Source: UMGS1519 sp050951095 | Lineage (GTDB): Bacteria > Actinomycetota > Coriobacteriia > Coriobacteriales > Eggerthellaceae | Direction: 5' to 3' | Assembly (NCBI GenBank): GCA_050951095.1 | Contig: JBMNIQ010000005.1 | Coordinates: 558,001 to 622,000 of the forward strand | Length of the DNA stretch: 64,000 bases | Shown: one piece after another, positions 37,409-46,856 of the stretch | Layout of the letters: each line of letters starts with the position of its first letter | How positions within the stretch are numbered: position 1 is the stretch's first letter | Program-made: the position numbers and the translations under genes | The notes under the pieces: generated by a model | What the model was told of the DNA's origin: nothing | Seen by the model: only the letters and a program-made list of their open reading frames with translations | Database searches by the model: none

Positions 37409-38686
37409 GTGAAGCAGCATTATGAGAAGATCATTGTCCTGTGTTGTTTTCTCCTAATGTTCTGCAATGTCGGTTTGCCCAGCACGTCGTTCAGCGTCTA
37501 CCAGCCTTACATTGTGGCTCTTCCCGGCATCGGAGATGCCGCCGGCTCCATCATCATCGGCGTTCGTACTCTGGTGTCCCTTATCTGCATGATCTTCGTC
37601 GGTCGATTCTATTCGGCGCTTGATTGCCGCAAGGGATGCTTCATCGCTGCCCTCTGCACGGCCTGCGGCTTTATGCTGTTCGGATTCGCCACTACTTTTC
37701 CGTCGCTGTGCTTGGCCGCTGCCGTTGCCGGCGCGGGTTACGGGCTGGGCGGCATGATCGGCTGCACTCTGCTGGTCAACCGCTGGTTCAAGACGGATGT
37801 GGGTACGGCGGTCGGCATCGCCGCCGTCGGCAGCGGCGTGGCGAATATCGTCATCCCTGTTATCGCGGAAAACGTCATCAACACGCTGTCCTTGAGCATC
37901 TCGTTCTGGATGGAATCCGTCTTGGCCCTCGTGATCGGCTGCTTCGTTATGGTGTTCCTGCGCAATCGCCCCGAAGAGATGGGACTGGGGGCGTATGTCA
38001 ATCCGAAGACGCGGGAAGAATTCCAGGCGAAGAAGGACAAGAGCGAGGATGCGGCAATCGATACGGGCGTCTCGCTTCCGAAACCTGCATTCCGCCTGTT
38101 CTTCCTGGCAATGATGTTCGTCGGCGCTATCTGCGTCGCTGCTCCTACGTTTATTTCCGTGTTGTTGGTCTCTGAAGGATTCGACCACACGTTCGCGGCG
38201 CTCATGATCTCCGTCACGGGCGTCTCGCTTACGGTGGCGAAGTTCTGCTTCGGGAAGATCTTCGATAAGCTGGGCGCCATCAAGGGCACCATCATCAGCT
38301 TGGGTGGATTCACGGTGGGCAACATCCTGCTCTGCCTTGCCGTCAGCGGCAATTACGTGCTCGCCGTTGCCGGCGTTATTCTCTACGGTGCCGGCGTTGC
38401 TGTGGGCAGCGTGGGCATACCCGTCTGGTCAATGCATCTGTCCACCTTGGAAGAACGCGGCGAGATCATCCGCAAGTTCCAGGTGGGATACGCAATGGGC
38501 AGTTTCCTGTTCAACCTGGTCCCCGGTGTGTTGATGGATCTGCTGGGCAGCTATGTCATCTCGTACGCCATCATGGCATGCATGTCCGCCGCCGCAATGG
38601 TGATCATCTTGAGCATCTATTCGAAGTATCATGACCATAAAGCAATCGGCTCGCACAAGGGCCGGAAGCTGACGCCTGCAAGCTAG
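37409..38686 (+). CDS. MFS transporter, oxalate/formate-antiporter-like
   Basis: 425 aa, 12 predicted helices with a charged central loop (FQAKKDKSEDA). Features of the OFA group: an N-terminal SFSVYQPYI, then AGAGYGLGG and NRWFKTDVGTAVG in helices 4-5. This group exchanges small carboxylates or is orphan. The start is GTG 37409 with AAGGAGG 11 nt upstream. A universal stress protein gene follows by 11 nt, so the two are likely co-expressed. Substrate unknown. Confidence 0.85.
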   Translation: MKQHYEKIIVLCCFLLMFCNVGLPSTSFSVYQPYIVALPGIGDAAGSIIIGVRTLVSLICMIFVGRFYSALDCRKGCFIAALCTACGFMLFGFATTFPSLCLAAAVAGAGYGLGGMIGCTLLVNRWFKTDVGTAVGIAAVGSGVANIVIPVIAENVINTLSLSISFWMESVLALVIGCFVMVFLRNRPEEMGLGAYVNPKTREEFQAKKDKSEDAAIDTGVSLPKPAFRLFFLAMMFVGAICVAAPTFISVLLVSEGFDHTFAALMISVTGVSLTVAKFCFGKIFDKLGAIKGTIISLGGFTVGNILLCLAVSGNYVLAVAGVILYGAGVAVGSVGIPVWSMHLSTLEERGEIIRKFQVGYAMGSFLFNLVPGVLMDLLGSYVISYAIMACMSAAAMVIILSIYSKYHDHKAIGSHKGRKLTPAS

Positions 38687-38697
38687 GAGGTTCTCGT

Positions 38698-39111
38698 ATG
38701 TACGATCACATCATCGTCGCCGTTGACGGCTCGGAATGCTCTATGCACGCTGCCGAATATGCACGCGGTTTGGCTATGTTGAAATCCGACATGGAAGTCG
38801 ACTTGGTTTATGTCGTCTCTGCCGAGCAGGAACTGGATGCCGTCCATTCGCCTGAGATTTTCCATGAGATACAGAACGGCAGCATCGCATATCCCGCCAT
38901 GCTGCTGTTCGAAAAGACGGAGGCGAAGGTGGAAGGCATCAGGCTCTATGGCCGTCCTGCCGACGAGCTGGTGAAATACGCCTACGACCACGATGTCGAC
39001 CTCATCGTCATGGGTACGCGCGGCATCCGCGGATTCAAGAAGCTGCGTCTGGGCTCCGTAAGCGAGCGCGTGTTGAAGCTTGCGCATTGCCCGGTGATGG
39101 TCGTGAAATAA
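38698..39111 (+). CDS. Universal stress protein (UspA family)
   Basis: 137 aa. Single Usp domain: N-terminal HIIVAVDGSECS and the C-terminal ATP-binding MGTRGIRGFKKLRLGSVSERV, with HCPVMVVK at the end. The G-2x-G-9x-G(S) motif is intact, so it probably binds ATP. ATG follows CTAGGAGG. It lies 11 nt after the MFS gene, and Usp-transporter pairs often have the Usp act on the carrier. Confidence 0.93.
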   Translation: MYDHIIVAVDGSECSMHAAEYARGLAMLKSDMEVDLVYVVSAEQELDAVHSPEIFHEIQNGSIAYPAMLLFEKTEAKVEGIRLYGRPADELVKYAYDHDVDLIVMGTRGIRGFKKLRLGSVSERVLKLAHCPVMVVK

Positions 39112-39154
39112 CAAGCGATTTCTTTCGCATCTAAAAACACTACAAGGAGCGCTT

Positions 39155-40690
39155 ATGGACCTGATGGCTCGAATTCAGATTCTGAACGACCTGGAAGATT
39201 ACGAGGGCATAGTCGAGGCTATTGCCGAATTGGATGAGGACCAGATGACGCCCGAGCTGGTAAGCGAAGCGGCGCGGGCGTATCTGAACATGGCCGAAGG
39301 CAAGGACAAGGATCTGTATGCGCTTGCGCTCCAGTTGTTGGAATCCGTGAGCGAACCGCTTGCCGAAGACCACAAGTGGAATTACCGCATGGGCTTTGCG
39401 AACTACTGGCTGGATCGTGACGGCGATGCCGCCCGCTATTTCCGCAAGGCTTTGGAGCTCATGCCGGAAGACCGGGAATCCCAGAAGCTGCTGGATGATT
39501 GCCTCGAGCGCCTTTCGCTGCCCCGTTTCCAGGAACCGTTCCGCGAGCGCGTCCATGAAACGTGGCTGGATTTCCAGGATAACGAGACAGAGCTGCGTTC
39601 TATGATCCAGGCCGATATGGCCGACGTCAAACCTTCCGTTGAAGACGGAAGTCAGGACGAGGATGCATCCGGTGCGGTCATCCAGAGATGCGACGAATTG
39701 CTTTCGCGCGCATTCTCGAATTCCTCGTTCGAACTGGGCTTCAACGGCAAGAAATACGTGCTGACGCTGACATCCGAAGACGGACCGGCGGAGGTGTTCA
39801 AGCTCGTGTACTTCAAGGAGCATGCGCCCGCATCCGTTCTAGAGCGGTGGGATATCGAAATCGGCCGCCAAGTGGATACGAGCTTCGCCCTCGATATCGA
39901 CGATGAGCAGGTTACGGCAGATAGCGTCCGCTGTTGGGCGGAATGGGACGAGGACAATGTCCAGATTGCGCTTTACGCCGATGCCGTGAAACCCTTCCTG
40001 GAGAACGGCTTGCAGGATCAAGCTTGGTGGATCATGTCGGCGCTGCTGGACCATACGCTGGGCGAGATCTGCGCAATGGACCTGATCAACGAGTTCTCTG
40101 TTCTGGATGCGCCGAAGGACACGGCCGGCATTCCGCTCTCTTCGCTTCCCATTGTGCTTGAGAAGGCCGGCTTCGACTTGAGCAACGACCCGACGCGTAT
40201 CACGGATACGTATACGGTGTACGAAAACGAGCCGGATACGGACGAAGAAGCGGACTGGCGCCTAGATGTGGTGAAGGGCTACACGAACTGCCCGCCGCTT
40301 CTTGATGGGTACTACCTGGGTGAAGATTACCTGATGGACTCGTTCCACAACGACGGAGCTGTTCCGGGATTCTTCTGTTGGCCCATGGAGGCCATCGAGG
40401 GAACGGACAAGGCGGCAGCCGTGGAGGATTTCCGCGATAAGCTGGAGTCTGCCATTTTGAAGCGCGCAGGTTCGAATTCCGTCACGTTCATCGGCGGTGC
40501 CGTTGGGTTGTTCGCGGGATACCTGGATTTCATTGCCTGGGATCTCGACGAAGTGCTCGAAGCGGCAGAGGCCGGGTTCGCCGAGCTCAACATGCCGGCC
40601 GGCGTGTTCCATACGTTCCGCAGGGAGGCGGAGACGATCGGTGTCGTCGAGGAAGAAGACGAAGCGGACCATCAGCATGACGAGGACTGA
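39155..40690 (+). CDS. Acidic TPR-containing protein, function unknown
   Basis: 511 aa, cytoplasmic, strongly acidic. Residues 1-130 form TPR-like helix pairs (YEGIVEAIAELDED, NYRMGFANYWLDRDGDAARYFRKALELMPED). The central part (about 175-340) has an alpha/beta character with WDIEIGRQVDTSF and WWIMSALLDHTLGE. The last third has GYYLGEDYLMD and FFCWPMEAIEG, resembling DUF-type domains of TPR proteins in gut anaerobes. The tail is Glu/Asp/His-rich. Strong AAGGAG before ATG. A terminator follows. No function can be assigned. Confidence 0.75.
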   Translation: MDLMARIQILNDLEDYEGIVEAIAELDEDQMTPELVSEAARAYLNMAEGKDKDLYALALQLLESVSEPLAEDHKWNYRMGFANYWLDRDGDAARYFRKALELMPEDRESQKLLDDCLERLSLPRFQEPFRERVHETWLDFQDNETELRSMIQADMADVKPSVEDGSQDEDASGAVIQRCDELLSRAFSNSSFELGFNGKKYVLTLTSEDGPAEVFKLVYFKEHAPASVLERWDIEIGRQVDTSFALDIDDEQVTADSVRCWAEWDEDNVQIALYADAVKPFLENGLQDQAWWIMSALLDHTLGEICAMDLINEFSVLDAPKDTAGIPLSSLPIVLEKAGFDLSNDPTRITDTYTVYENEPDTDEEADWRLDVVKGYTNCPPLLDGYYLGEDYLMDSFHNDGAVPGFFCWPMEAIEGTDKAAAVEDFRDKLESAILKRAGSNSVTFIGGAVGLFAGYLDFIAWDLDEVLEAAEAGFAELNMPAGVFHTFRREAETIGVVEEEDEADHQHDED

Positions 40691-40713
40691 GCGTTTAACC
40701 CGTTAAACGATGG

Positions 40714-40748
40714 CAGCCCCCGCAGACGGACGATGTCTGCGGGGGCTG
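40714..40748. terminator. Hairpin between the TPR gene and queF
   Basis: Perfect 14-bp stem CAGCCCCCGCAGAC/GTCTGCGGGGGCTG (40714-40727 with 40735-40748), 7-nt loop, no real T run. It likely stops both converging transcripts. Confidence 0.6.
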
Positions 40749-40795
40749 TTGCGTGATTGCGACGAATAGGGGGGCGCATGCCGGTGCAAGGCGCG

Positions 40796-41317
40796 CTAGC
40801 GGTTATCCACCGGTTCGGGATACAGGTCATGATGAGATAGGCGATCCCATGCAACCTGCTCCCATTTCGTTCCCGGCCTGCCGTAGTTGCAGTACGGGTC
40901 GATGCTGATGCCGCCGCGCGGCAGGAACTTGCCCCACACCTCTATGTATTTCGGGTCCATGAGGGCAATGAGGTCCTTCATGATGATGTTCACGCAATCC
41001 TCGTGGAAGTCGCCGTGGTTGCGAAACCCGAACAGGTAGAGCTTCAGGCTCTTCGATTCCACCATGCGCTTTCCGGGCACGTACGAGATGTAGATGGTGG
41101 CGAAATCCGGCTGGCCCGTGATGGGGCACAGCGACGTGAACTCCGGGCAATTGAATTTCACGAAGTAGTCGTTGTCCGGATGCTTGTTCTCGAATGTCTC
41201 CAGCACATCGGGATTGTAGTCGGCGGGGTAGGAGACATGCGCGTTCCCCAGCAGCGTCAAGTCCGTTCCCGCTTCCTTGTCGCGGCTTCCCTCGGGTTCG
41301 TTATTCGTTTCACTCAT
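40796..41317 (-). CDS. queF: NADPH-dependent preQ0 reductase
   Basis: 173 aa, the short (YkvM-like) QueF type. It reduces the nitrile preQ0 to preQ1 using NADPH. The catalytic Cys lies in FTSLCPITGQPDFA, and the QueF signature ESKSLKLYLFGFRNHGDFHE is complete. ATG after AAAAGGAATC. Last gene of queDECF, 15 nt behind queC. Confidence 0.95.
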   Translation of the reverse strand: MSETNNEPEGSRDKEAGTDLTLLGNAHVSYPADYNPDVLETFENKHPDNDYFVKFNCPEFTSLCPITGQPDFATIYISYVPGKRMVESKSLKLYLFGFRNHGDFHEDCVNIIMKDLIALMDPKYIEVWGKFLPRGGISIDPYCNYGRPGTKWEQVAWDRLSHHDLYPEPVDNR

Positions 41318-41332
41318 GTGCGATTCCTTTTC

Positions 41333-42094
41333 TTATTTGCCGGCATCCCGATGGCGCATCAGCGGATCGACGGTGCCGTTCTCCTCGAATGCGCGGATGC
41401 GGTCGCGGCACGTGCCGCAGACGCCGCACGGCTCGTCGCCGCCTTCGTAGCACGACCAGGTCTTCTCGTAGGGAACGTCCAACCGCAGTCCGGCCCGGAC
41501 GATGCTCGCTTTGTTCCAGTGCTGGAACGGCGCTTCGATATGCAGTTCGCCGGCCGTTCCCTCGCGAACGGCTGCGTCCATGTCGGCAATGAAGGCGGGC
41601 GAGCAATCCGGGTAGGCATTGCCTGCGGCATCGTCGGCATGCGCGCCGTAGTACAGCACGCTGCATCCCAGCGACAGCGCCAGTGACGCGGCGGAGGACA
41701 GGAACAGGCCGTTGCGGAACGGCACGTACGTGGAAACCGGGCTGCCGTCCGTCTCCTGCAGCTGCTCGGCATACGATTCATGCGGCACCTGCGCATCGGA
41801 GTGGGCTAGAAGAGAGCAATCGCTGTCTTCGAATATGACGGACAAGTCAAGGAACCGCTGCTCGACGCCGTAATGCGCCGCTACGGCACGGGCGGATTCG
41901 ATCTCCTTCTCATGCTTCTGGCCGTATCGGATGGAAAGCGCCGTTACGTTATCTGCGCCGTGGACGGCTGCCGCCAGCGCAAGGAGCGTCGAAGAGTCGA
42001 CGCCGCCGCTGCAGAGAACGAGCGCCTTGCCGGCACGCGTATTGCCCGCGAAGCAATCGTCGGCGAGATTCGCTTCCTCTTGGGAAATATCCAT
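41333..42094 (-). CDS. queC: 7-cyano-7-deazaguanine (preQ0) synthase
   Basis: 253 aa. It converts 7-carboxy-7-deazaguanine to preQ0 with ATP and ammonia. N-terminal PP-loop LCSGGVDSSTLLA, RYGQKHEKE and the Zn site CYEGGDEPCGVCGTC with its fourth Cys near the C-terminus. Starts 3 nt after queE. The first 22 residues are an unusual leader before the PP-loop. Confidence 0.95.
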   Translation of the reverse strand: MDISQEEANLADDCFAGNTRAGKALVLCSGGVDSSTLLALAAAVHGADNVTALSIRYGQKHEKEIESARAVAAHYGVEQRFLDLSVIFEDSDCSLLAHSDAQVPHESYAEQLQETDGSPVSTYVPFRNGLFLSSAASLALSLGCSVLYYGAHADDAAGNAYPDCSPAFIADMDAAVREGTAGELHIEAPFQHWNKASIVRAGLRLDVPYEKTWSCYEGGDEPCGVCGTCRDRIRAFEENGTVDPLMRHRDAGK

Positions 42095-42097
42095 TCG

Positions 42098-42961
42098 CTA
42101 TACGCCTTTCTGCTCGTTCGGCCAGATGATCCTGTGAAGCTGGAGCTGTACACGTGCCTTCGACAGCCGATTGCGCTTCATGAACTCCACGATATCGGCA
42201 GGCTCCAATTCGCCGAAGACGGGGCTGAAGAACACGCCCTCGCGGTCGGTCAGGTCGTATTCGCGCATGATTTCCAGCGCCCGGTCCAAATCGTCTGGCG
42301 TACCGGCAACGAACTTGATGCTATCGTGCGGCTCCAGCAGTTTCAGGTTCTCGGGAAGCATGTAGTCTTCCATATCGCTTGAGGGAAGCTTCCAGTCCAT
42401 GGTGAAGCTGACGCGGGAGGATTCCCTGAGGAAGAGGTTGCGGCGGTTCAGGCGCGATAGGATGCCGCCGTCGTCATCGCCCAGCAGCGCATGCGCGCGG
42501 CGGTGAGCCCACGCATGGCGCGCTTCAGCGGCGGTCGTCAGGTCGGTCGCTCCGTTCGTCTCGATCTCGATGGTCCAATCGGCATCGGCGGCAAGCAGTC
42601 CCCGTATCAGATGATCGATATTGTCCTGCAGCAGCGGTTCGCCGCCGGTGAGCGTGATGCATTCCGCCCCGCTGGCGGACACGAAAGCCACCAAGTCGGA
42701 CAGTGATTCCGTAGTCGTGGGGCAGTCGGCGGCATTCGCCCATGCGGTATCGCAGAACGAGCACGAGAGGTTGCATTGCGGAAAGCGGATGAAGGCCGCC
42801 AGGCGGCCGGCCTTCGGTCCTTCGCCGTTGATGCTGGTGAAGATCTCCGCAACGGGCCACGAAAGGAGCGCGTCCTCCTTTGCTTGCAGATCGGCCTCGA
42901 TCTCGTCTACGGTACGGCAGTCGGGGTTCTGGGAGGTCTCGGGGGTTTCGTTCGCGGTCAT
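42098..42961 (-). CDS. queE: 7-carboxy-7-deazaguanine synthase, radical SAM
   Basis: 287 aa. Radical-SAM enzyme that ring-contracts 6-carboxytetrahydropterin. The [4Fe-4S] motif CNLSCSFCDT sits in FIRFPQCNLSC; EIFTSINGEGPKAG at the N-terminus and LTGGEPLLQ and ETNGATD complete the QueE pattern. It is longer than many QueE proteins: a 30-residue acidic leader and an extra segment around AHALLGDDDGG. It begins directly at the queD stop. Confidence 0.94.
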   Translation of the reverse strand: MTANETPETSQNPDCRTVDEIEADLQAKEDALLSWPVAEIFTSINGEGPKAGRLAAFIRFPQCNLSCSFCDTAWANAADCPTTTESLSDLVAFVSASGAECITLTGGEPLLQDNIDHLIRGLLAADADWTIEIETNGATDLTTAAEARHAWAHRRAHALLGDDDGGILSRLNRRNLFLRESSRVSFTMDWKLPSSDMEDYMLPENLKLLEPHDSIKFVAGTPDDLDRALEIMREYDLTDREGVFFSPVFGELEPADIVEFMKRNRLSKARVQLQLHRIIWPNEQKGV

Positions 42962-43387
42962 TTAGGCATCCTTGCGGTAGACGGCGCAGTTGTTCGGCGT
43001 CTCGTACACATCTACCTGCGATACCGGCAGGCCCTGCTTCTCAAGCCCGTCGAAGAAGTAGCGGGCGAAGTTCTCCGCCGTCGTGCGGAACGGCACCATC
43101 GACAGGCGGAAATCCTCGCGCTCCAGGCAGGCGATGGTCTCGGGGTAGAGCGAGCCCTCCTCCACGATGAAGGAGTGGTCGAAGGCTTCCGTCAACGCGC
43201 GCAGCGCCGCTTTGAAATCGCCGAAGTCCACGACCATATCGCGGTTCTGCGATCCTCCCTGCAGCTCCGGAACGGCAAGGTAGGCAACTACGCGCCAGCG
43301 ATGGCCGTGCAGGTTCTCGCACTTGCCGTTGTAATCGGTAAGGAAATGAGCGGCATCGAAGCAGCTCTCCGTTTTCAATCCATACAT
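42962..43387 (-). CDS. queD: 6-carboxy-5,6,7,8-tetrahydropterin synthase
   Basis: 141 aa. It makes 6-carboxytetrahydropterin from dihydroneopterin triphosphate. Zn ligands and catalytic residues: FDAAHFL, Cys in NGKCENLHGHRW, DHSFI and the C-terminal VYETPNNCAVY. The start is Met 43385-43387 with AAAGGATACG upstream. First gene of queDECF; folE (GTP cyclohydrolase) is not in the window. A TATACT -10-like box lies on the minus strand at 43414-43419; no preQ1 riboswitch was recognised. Confidence 0.94.
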   Translation of the reverse strand: MYGLKTESCFDAAHFLTDYNGKCENLHGHRWRVVAYLAVPELQGGSQNRDMVVDFGDFKAALRALTEAFDHSFIVEEGSLYPETIACLEREDFRLSMVPFRTTAENFARYFFDGLEKQGLPVSQVDVYETPNNCAVYRKDA

Positions 43388-43579
43388 TGCGTATCCTTTC
43401 CTGTTTCCCCCAAAGTATAGACGGGCGGACCCTGAAACAGGGCGCACGCTCCCTTTTACCGAGAAAAGTTCAGAGATTGAAACGAGTCCGGGACTTAACG
43501 TTTAGAGTGTTCTGTTATCAAGGCGGTCGCAATAGCGGCCGCATGCGCGTTTGAGGTACCGAGAGAAAGGATCAGCGAG

Positions 43580-45508
43580 GTGGAATTAATAGGATTCCTC
43601 ATTGGCTTTCCGCTGATCGTCGCGGTTCTCCTGCTGTTCATCAGGAACAATGCGGTTCGCAGGGTGGTCGTCTACGCAGGCGGCATCATCCTGGGCATCG
43701 CATCGCTGTACCTGGTGGCAGTGCACTTGGGAACCACGGGCGAATACTATACGTATTCTTCCGAGACGGTTGGATTGATCTGCAGTTTGGTGGATTTGGT
43801 CATCGGCCTGGTGATCATCGCATACGGCATTCGCTATAAGAAGGTTCTGGCCATCTGCCTGGCGGTTATCCAGACCATCATGTGCTGCGTCTTCTCCTTC
43901 GGAGGCTTCGAAAGCTCCGTTTCCGTGCAGCAGGGCCTGTACATCGATTCTCTGTCGCTGCTCATGGCCGCCATCATCGGCGTCGTCGGCTCCGGCATCT
44001 GCATCTACGCCCTGGGCTACATGGAAGACCACCAGCGCCTGCACGAGAACGTGAAGGACCGCCGCCCGCTGTTCTTCGCGCTCATGTTCTCGTTCCTGGC
44101 CGCTATGTACGTGATCATCTTCTCGAACAACATGGCCTGGCTGTTCACCGGGTGGGAATACACCACGCTGTGCTCGTTCCTGCTCATCGGCTACAACCAG
44201 GACGAGCTGGGCATCAACAATTCGTTCCGCCAGATCGTGCTGAACATGCTCGGCGGCATCACGTTCGCCGGGGCGCTGTTCTACTGCGTCGTGGTGCTGA
44301 ACACGCTCTCGCTTTCCGATTTCCTGCAGATCGGCGTCATGGTGCCCGCCGTGGTCATGCTCCCGGTCGTGCTGCTGTCCATCTCCGGCTTCACGAAGGC
44401 CGCGCAGATGCCGTTCCAGTCCTGGCTGCTGGGCGCCATGGTCGCCCCGACGCCTACGTCGGCGCTGCTGCATTCGTCCACCATGGTCAAGGCCGGCGTC
44501 TTCCTGCTGGTCAAGCTTGCCCCCATCTATGCGGTCAGCGAGCTGCCCAGCCTGATGGTCGTCCTGGTGGGCGGCATCACGTTCTGCGTCTGCTCGTTCA
44601 TGGGCATCTCGCAGACCATCACGAAGCGCGTGCTTGCGTATTCGACCATCGCGAACCTGGGCTTGATCGTCGCGTGCGCCGGTGTCGGCACCGCGGAGGC
44701 CGTTTGGGCCGCCGAGTTCCTGATCCTGTTCCATGCCGTGGCGAAGAGCCTTCTGTTCCTGTGCATGGGCACGACGGAGAACCACATCGGCAGCCGCGAC
44801 ATCGAGAAGATGGACCTCATGTTCCAGCGTATGCCGCGCCTGACGCGCTACATGATGCTGGGCATCATGGTCATGTTCATCGCGCCGTTCGGCATGCTCA
44901 TCTCGAAGTGGGCCACGCTCGTATCGTTCCTGGACGGTCCGTACCCGCAAATCGCCCTGGTTATCCTGTTGGCATTCGGCTCCGCGGCAACGTTCATGTT
45001 CTGGGCGAAATGGCTGGGTAAGCTCTCCGGCATCGCCGGCAATCCCGACAACATCGAGGGCACCATCCATTCCAGCGAATGGTTCGGCTTGGGCCTCATG
45101 GCAATTCTGTGCGTCGTGACATGCGTTACCATGCCGCTTATCTCCGACTACCTGGTTGAGCCGTATCTCATCGGTGTCTTCGGCTCCGCGTCGCAGACCA
45201 TCAGCTCCGACAATCTGTGGATATGCGCTATCATCACCGTGTTCGTCGTGGCCGTTCTGTTCGGCGCCCTGGGCAAGGGCACGAAGAAGAAGCAGGTGGG
45301 CATCTACCTGTCCGGTGTTTCTGCAGACAACGACGCCCGCGTGTTCATCAACTCCATGTCGGGCACCACGAAGGCGGAAGCGCGCAACTGGTATCTGGAC
45401 GACATGTTCGGCGAGAATCGCATGGCCCCCATCGGCATGACCATCAACATCATCTGCATGGCCGTTCCGCTGATGTTGGCGCTGTTCGAGCTCTCGGTGC
45501 TTTTCTAG
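43580..45508 (+). CDS. echA: Energy-converting hydrogenase, NuoL/MrpA-like membrane subunit EchA
   Basis: 642 aa, about 15-16 membrane helices. Ion-translocating antiporter-like subunit of a group 4 [NiFe] hydrogenase. Key stretches: FTGWEYTTLCSFLLIGY, the ALLHSSTMVKAGVFLL motif with conserved Lys, ITKRVLAYSTIANLG and LFHAVAKSLLF. GTG start after GAAAGGATCAGCGAG. It heads a tight six-gene operon (gaps of 5-13 nt or overlaps). The length and order match EchA of the ech operons of Methanosarcina and other anaerobes. A close alternative is HyfB/CooM, but no extra antiporter subunits are present. Confidence 0.93.
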   Translation: MELIGFLIGFPLIVAVLLLFIRNNAVRRVVVYAGGIILGIASLYLVAVHLGTTGEYYTYSSETVGLICSLVDLVIGLVIIAYGIRYKKVLAICLAVIQTIMCCVFSFGGFESSVSVQQGLYIDSLSLLMAAIIGVVGSGICIYALGYMEDHQRLHENVKDRRPLFFALMFSFLAAMYVIIFSNNMAWLFTGWEYTTLCSFLLIGYNQDELGINNSFRQIVLNMLGGITFAGALFYCVVVLNTLSLSDFLQIGVMVPAVVMLPVVLLSISGFTKAAQMPFQSWLLGAMVAPTPTSALLHSSTMVKAGVFLLVKLAPIYAVSELPSLMVVLVGGITFCVCSFMGISQTITKRVLAYSTIANLGLIVACAGVGTAEAVWAAEFLILFHAVAKSLLFLCMGTTENHIGSRDIEKMDLMFQRMPRLTRYMMLGIMVMFIAPFGMLISKWATLVSFLDGPYPQIALVILLAFGSAATFMFWAKWLGKLSGIAGNPDNIEGTIHSSEWFGLGLMAILCVVTCVTMPLISDYLVEPYLIGVFGSASQTISSDNLWICAIITVFVVAVLFGALGKGTKKKQVGIYLSGVSADNDARVFINSMSGTTKAEARNWYLDDMFGENRMAPIGMTINIICMAVPLMLALFELSVLF

Positions 45509-45521
45509 GGGAGGCGAGATC

Positions 45522-46397
45522 ATGGATTTGTATATTTTGAGAATCATCATCGGCATCATCGCCTTCACCATCCTGGGACCTATCGTCGGTTGCCTGCTGG
45601 CGGGCTTGGACCGAAAGGTCACGGCACGCATGCAGGGACGCGTGGGACCGCCGATCCTGCAGCCGTATTACGACGTCCGCAAGCTCATCGAGAAGGATGA
45701 CGTCAGCGTGAACAGCGTCGAAGGCGTCTATGTCACGTGCGCGCTCATCTTCACGGCGGTTGCCGGCGGCATCTTCTTCGCCGGCGGGAACTTCCTGCTG
45801 GTCGCATTCATCATCACGCTCTCCGCGCTTTTCTTCATCATGGCGGCGTACTGCGTGCGCTCCCCGTATTCCGAATTGGGCGCGCACCGAGAGACGCTCC
45901 AGGTGATGTGCTATGAGCCCATGGTGCTGTTCGTGGCCGTGGGCCTGTACCTGGCAACGGGCACGTTCAATGTGGATGGCGTGTTCTACATGCACGCACC
46001 CATCGTGACCACGACGTGGGGCATTTTCCTGGGCCTGCTGTTCATCCTTGCCATCAAGCTGCGCAAGTCGCCGTTCGACCTGTCCTATTCGCATCATGCG
46101 CACCAGGAGCTGGTGAAGGGCGTCACGACGGAAATGAGCGGCAAGACGCTGGCCAAGGTGGAGGTCATGCACTGGGCCGAGAACGTCATGTTCTTGGGAT
46201 GGTGCGCCATGTTCTTCGTCTGGGGAGGCGCCGGAAGCGTTATCGTCGGCATCATCGCCGCACTCGTCATCTGGTTCCTCGAGATCTGGATCGACAACAA
46301 CTTCGCCCGTGTCAAGTGGCAGGTCATGCTGAAGTCCTCTTGGCTCGTGGCCCTTATCGCCGGTGGCCTGAACATGGCTATCCTGGCTTATCTGTAA
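45522..46397 (+). CDS. echB: Energy-converting hydrogenase, NuoH-like subunit EchB
   Basis: 291 aa, about 8 helices. It joins the hydrogenase arm to the membrane arm. The NuoH/HycD signature is clear: LDRKVTARMQGRVGPPILQPYYD and SPYSELGAHRETLQVMCYEP, with acidic loop EMSGKTLAKVEV. ATG 13 nt after echA. Confidence 0.94.
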   Translation: MDLYILRIIIGIIAFTILGPIVGCLLAGLDRKVTARMQGRVGPPILQPYYDVRKLIEKDDVSVNSVEGVYVTCALIFTAVAGGIFFAGGNFLLVAFIITLSALFFIMAAYCVRSPYSELGAHRETLQVMCYEPMVLFVAVGLYLATGTFNVDGVFYMHAPIVTTTWGIFLGLLFILAIKLRKSPFDLSYSHHAHQELVKGVTTEMSGKTLAKVEVMHWAENVMFLGWCAMFFVWGGAGSVIVGIIAALVIWFLEIWIDNNFARVKWQVMLKSSWLVALIAGGLNMAILAYL

Positions 46398-46407
46398 GGA
46401 GGCTGGT

Positions 46408-46851
46408 ATGAGCTACGCAACGAAATCGCCGTGGGTCATCCATTACGATGCAAGCAGCTGCAACGGCTGCGATATCGAGGTGCTTGCCGCACTGTGCCCC
46501 GGATACGATGTCGAGCGCTTCGGCATCATCAACACAGGCAACCCGAAGCATGCGGACATCTTCCTGGTCACGGGAAGCGTGAATGAGCGCAACATCCACG
46601 TGGTCAAGGAGATCTACAACCAGATGGTCGAGCCGAAGGTGGTCATCGCCTGCGGCGTGTGCGCGTGCTCGGGCGGCATCTTCCATGATTGCTACAACGT
46701 CATCGGCGGCGTGGATCAGGCAATTCCCGTAGATGTGTATGCCCCGGGATGCGCGGTGCGCCCCGAGGCCATCATCGATGCGGTCGTCGAGGGCATCGGC
46801 ATCTTGGACGAGAAATCGAAGGCACTGCATGCCGGCAAGAAGGGAGCGTGA
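46408..46851 (+). CDS. echC: Energy-converting hydrogenase small subunit EchC (NuoB-like)
   Basis: 147 aa. It carries the proximal [4Fe-4S] cluster beside the NiFe site. Cysteines are in SCNGCDIE, GVCACSGGI and the APGCAVRPE loop, as in group 4 hydrogenases and NuoB. ATG after AAGGAGG; 10 nt behind echB. Confidence 0.95.
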   Translation: MSYATKSPWVIHYDASSCNGCDIEVLAALCPGYDVERFGIINTGNPKHADIFLVTGSVNERNIHVVKEIYNQMVEPKVVIACGVCACSGGIFHDCYNVIGGVDQAIPVDVYAPGCAVRPEAIIDAVVEGIGILDEKSKALHAGKKGA

Positions 46852-46856
46852 CGCGC

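Noticed and set aside
40693..40706. GTTTAACCCGTTAAAC-like palindrome after the TPR gene
   Set aside because: Short and next to the real terminator; too little to call a site.
43388..43579. preQ1 riboswitch before queD
   Set aside because: A small CCCTG/CAGGG hairpin is present, but the A-rich 3' tail pattern of preQ1-I is not found.
43586..45631. A 681-codon His/Asp/Glu-rich open frame antisense to echA
   Set aside because: Composition is the mirror of a hydrophobic membrane protein; no start signals.
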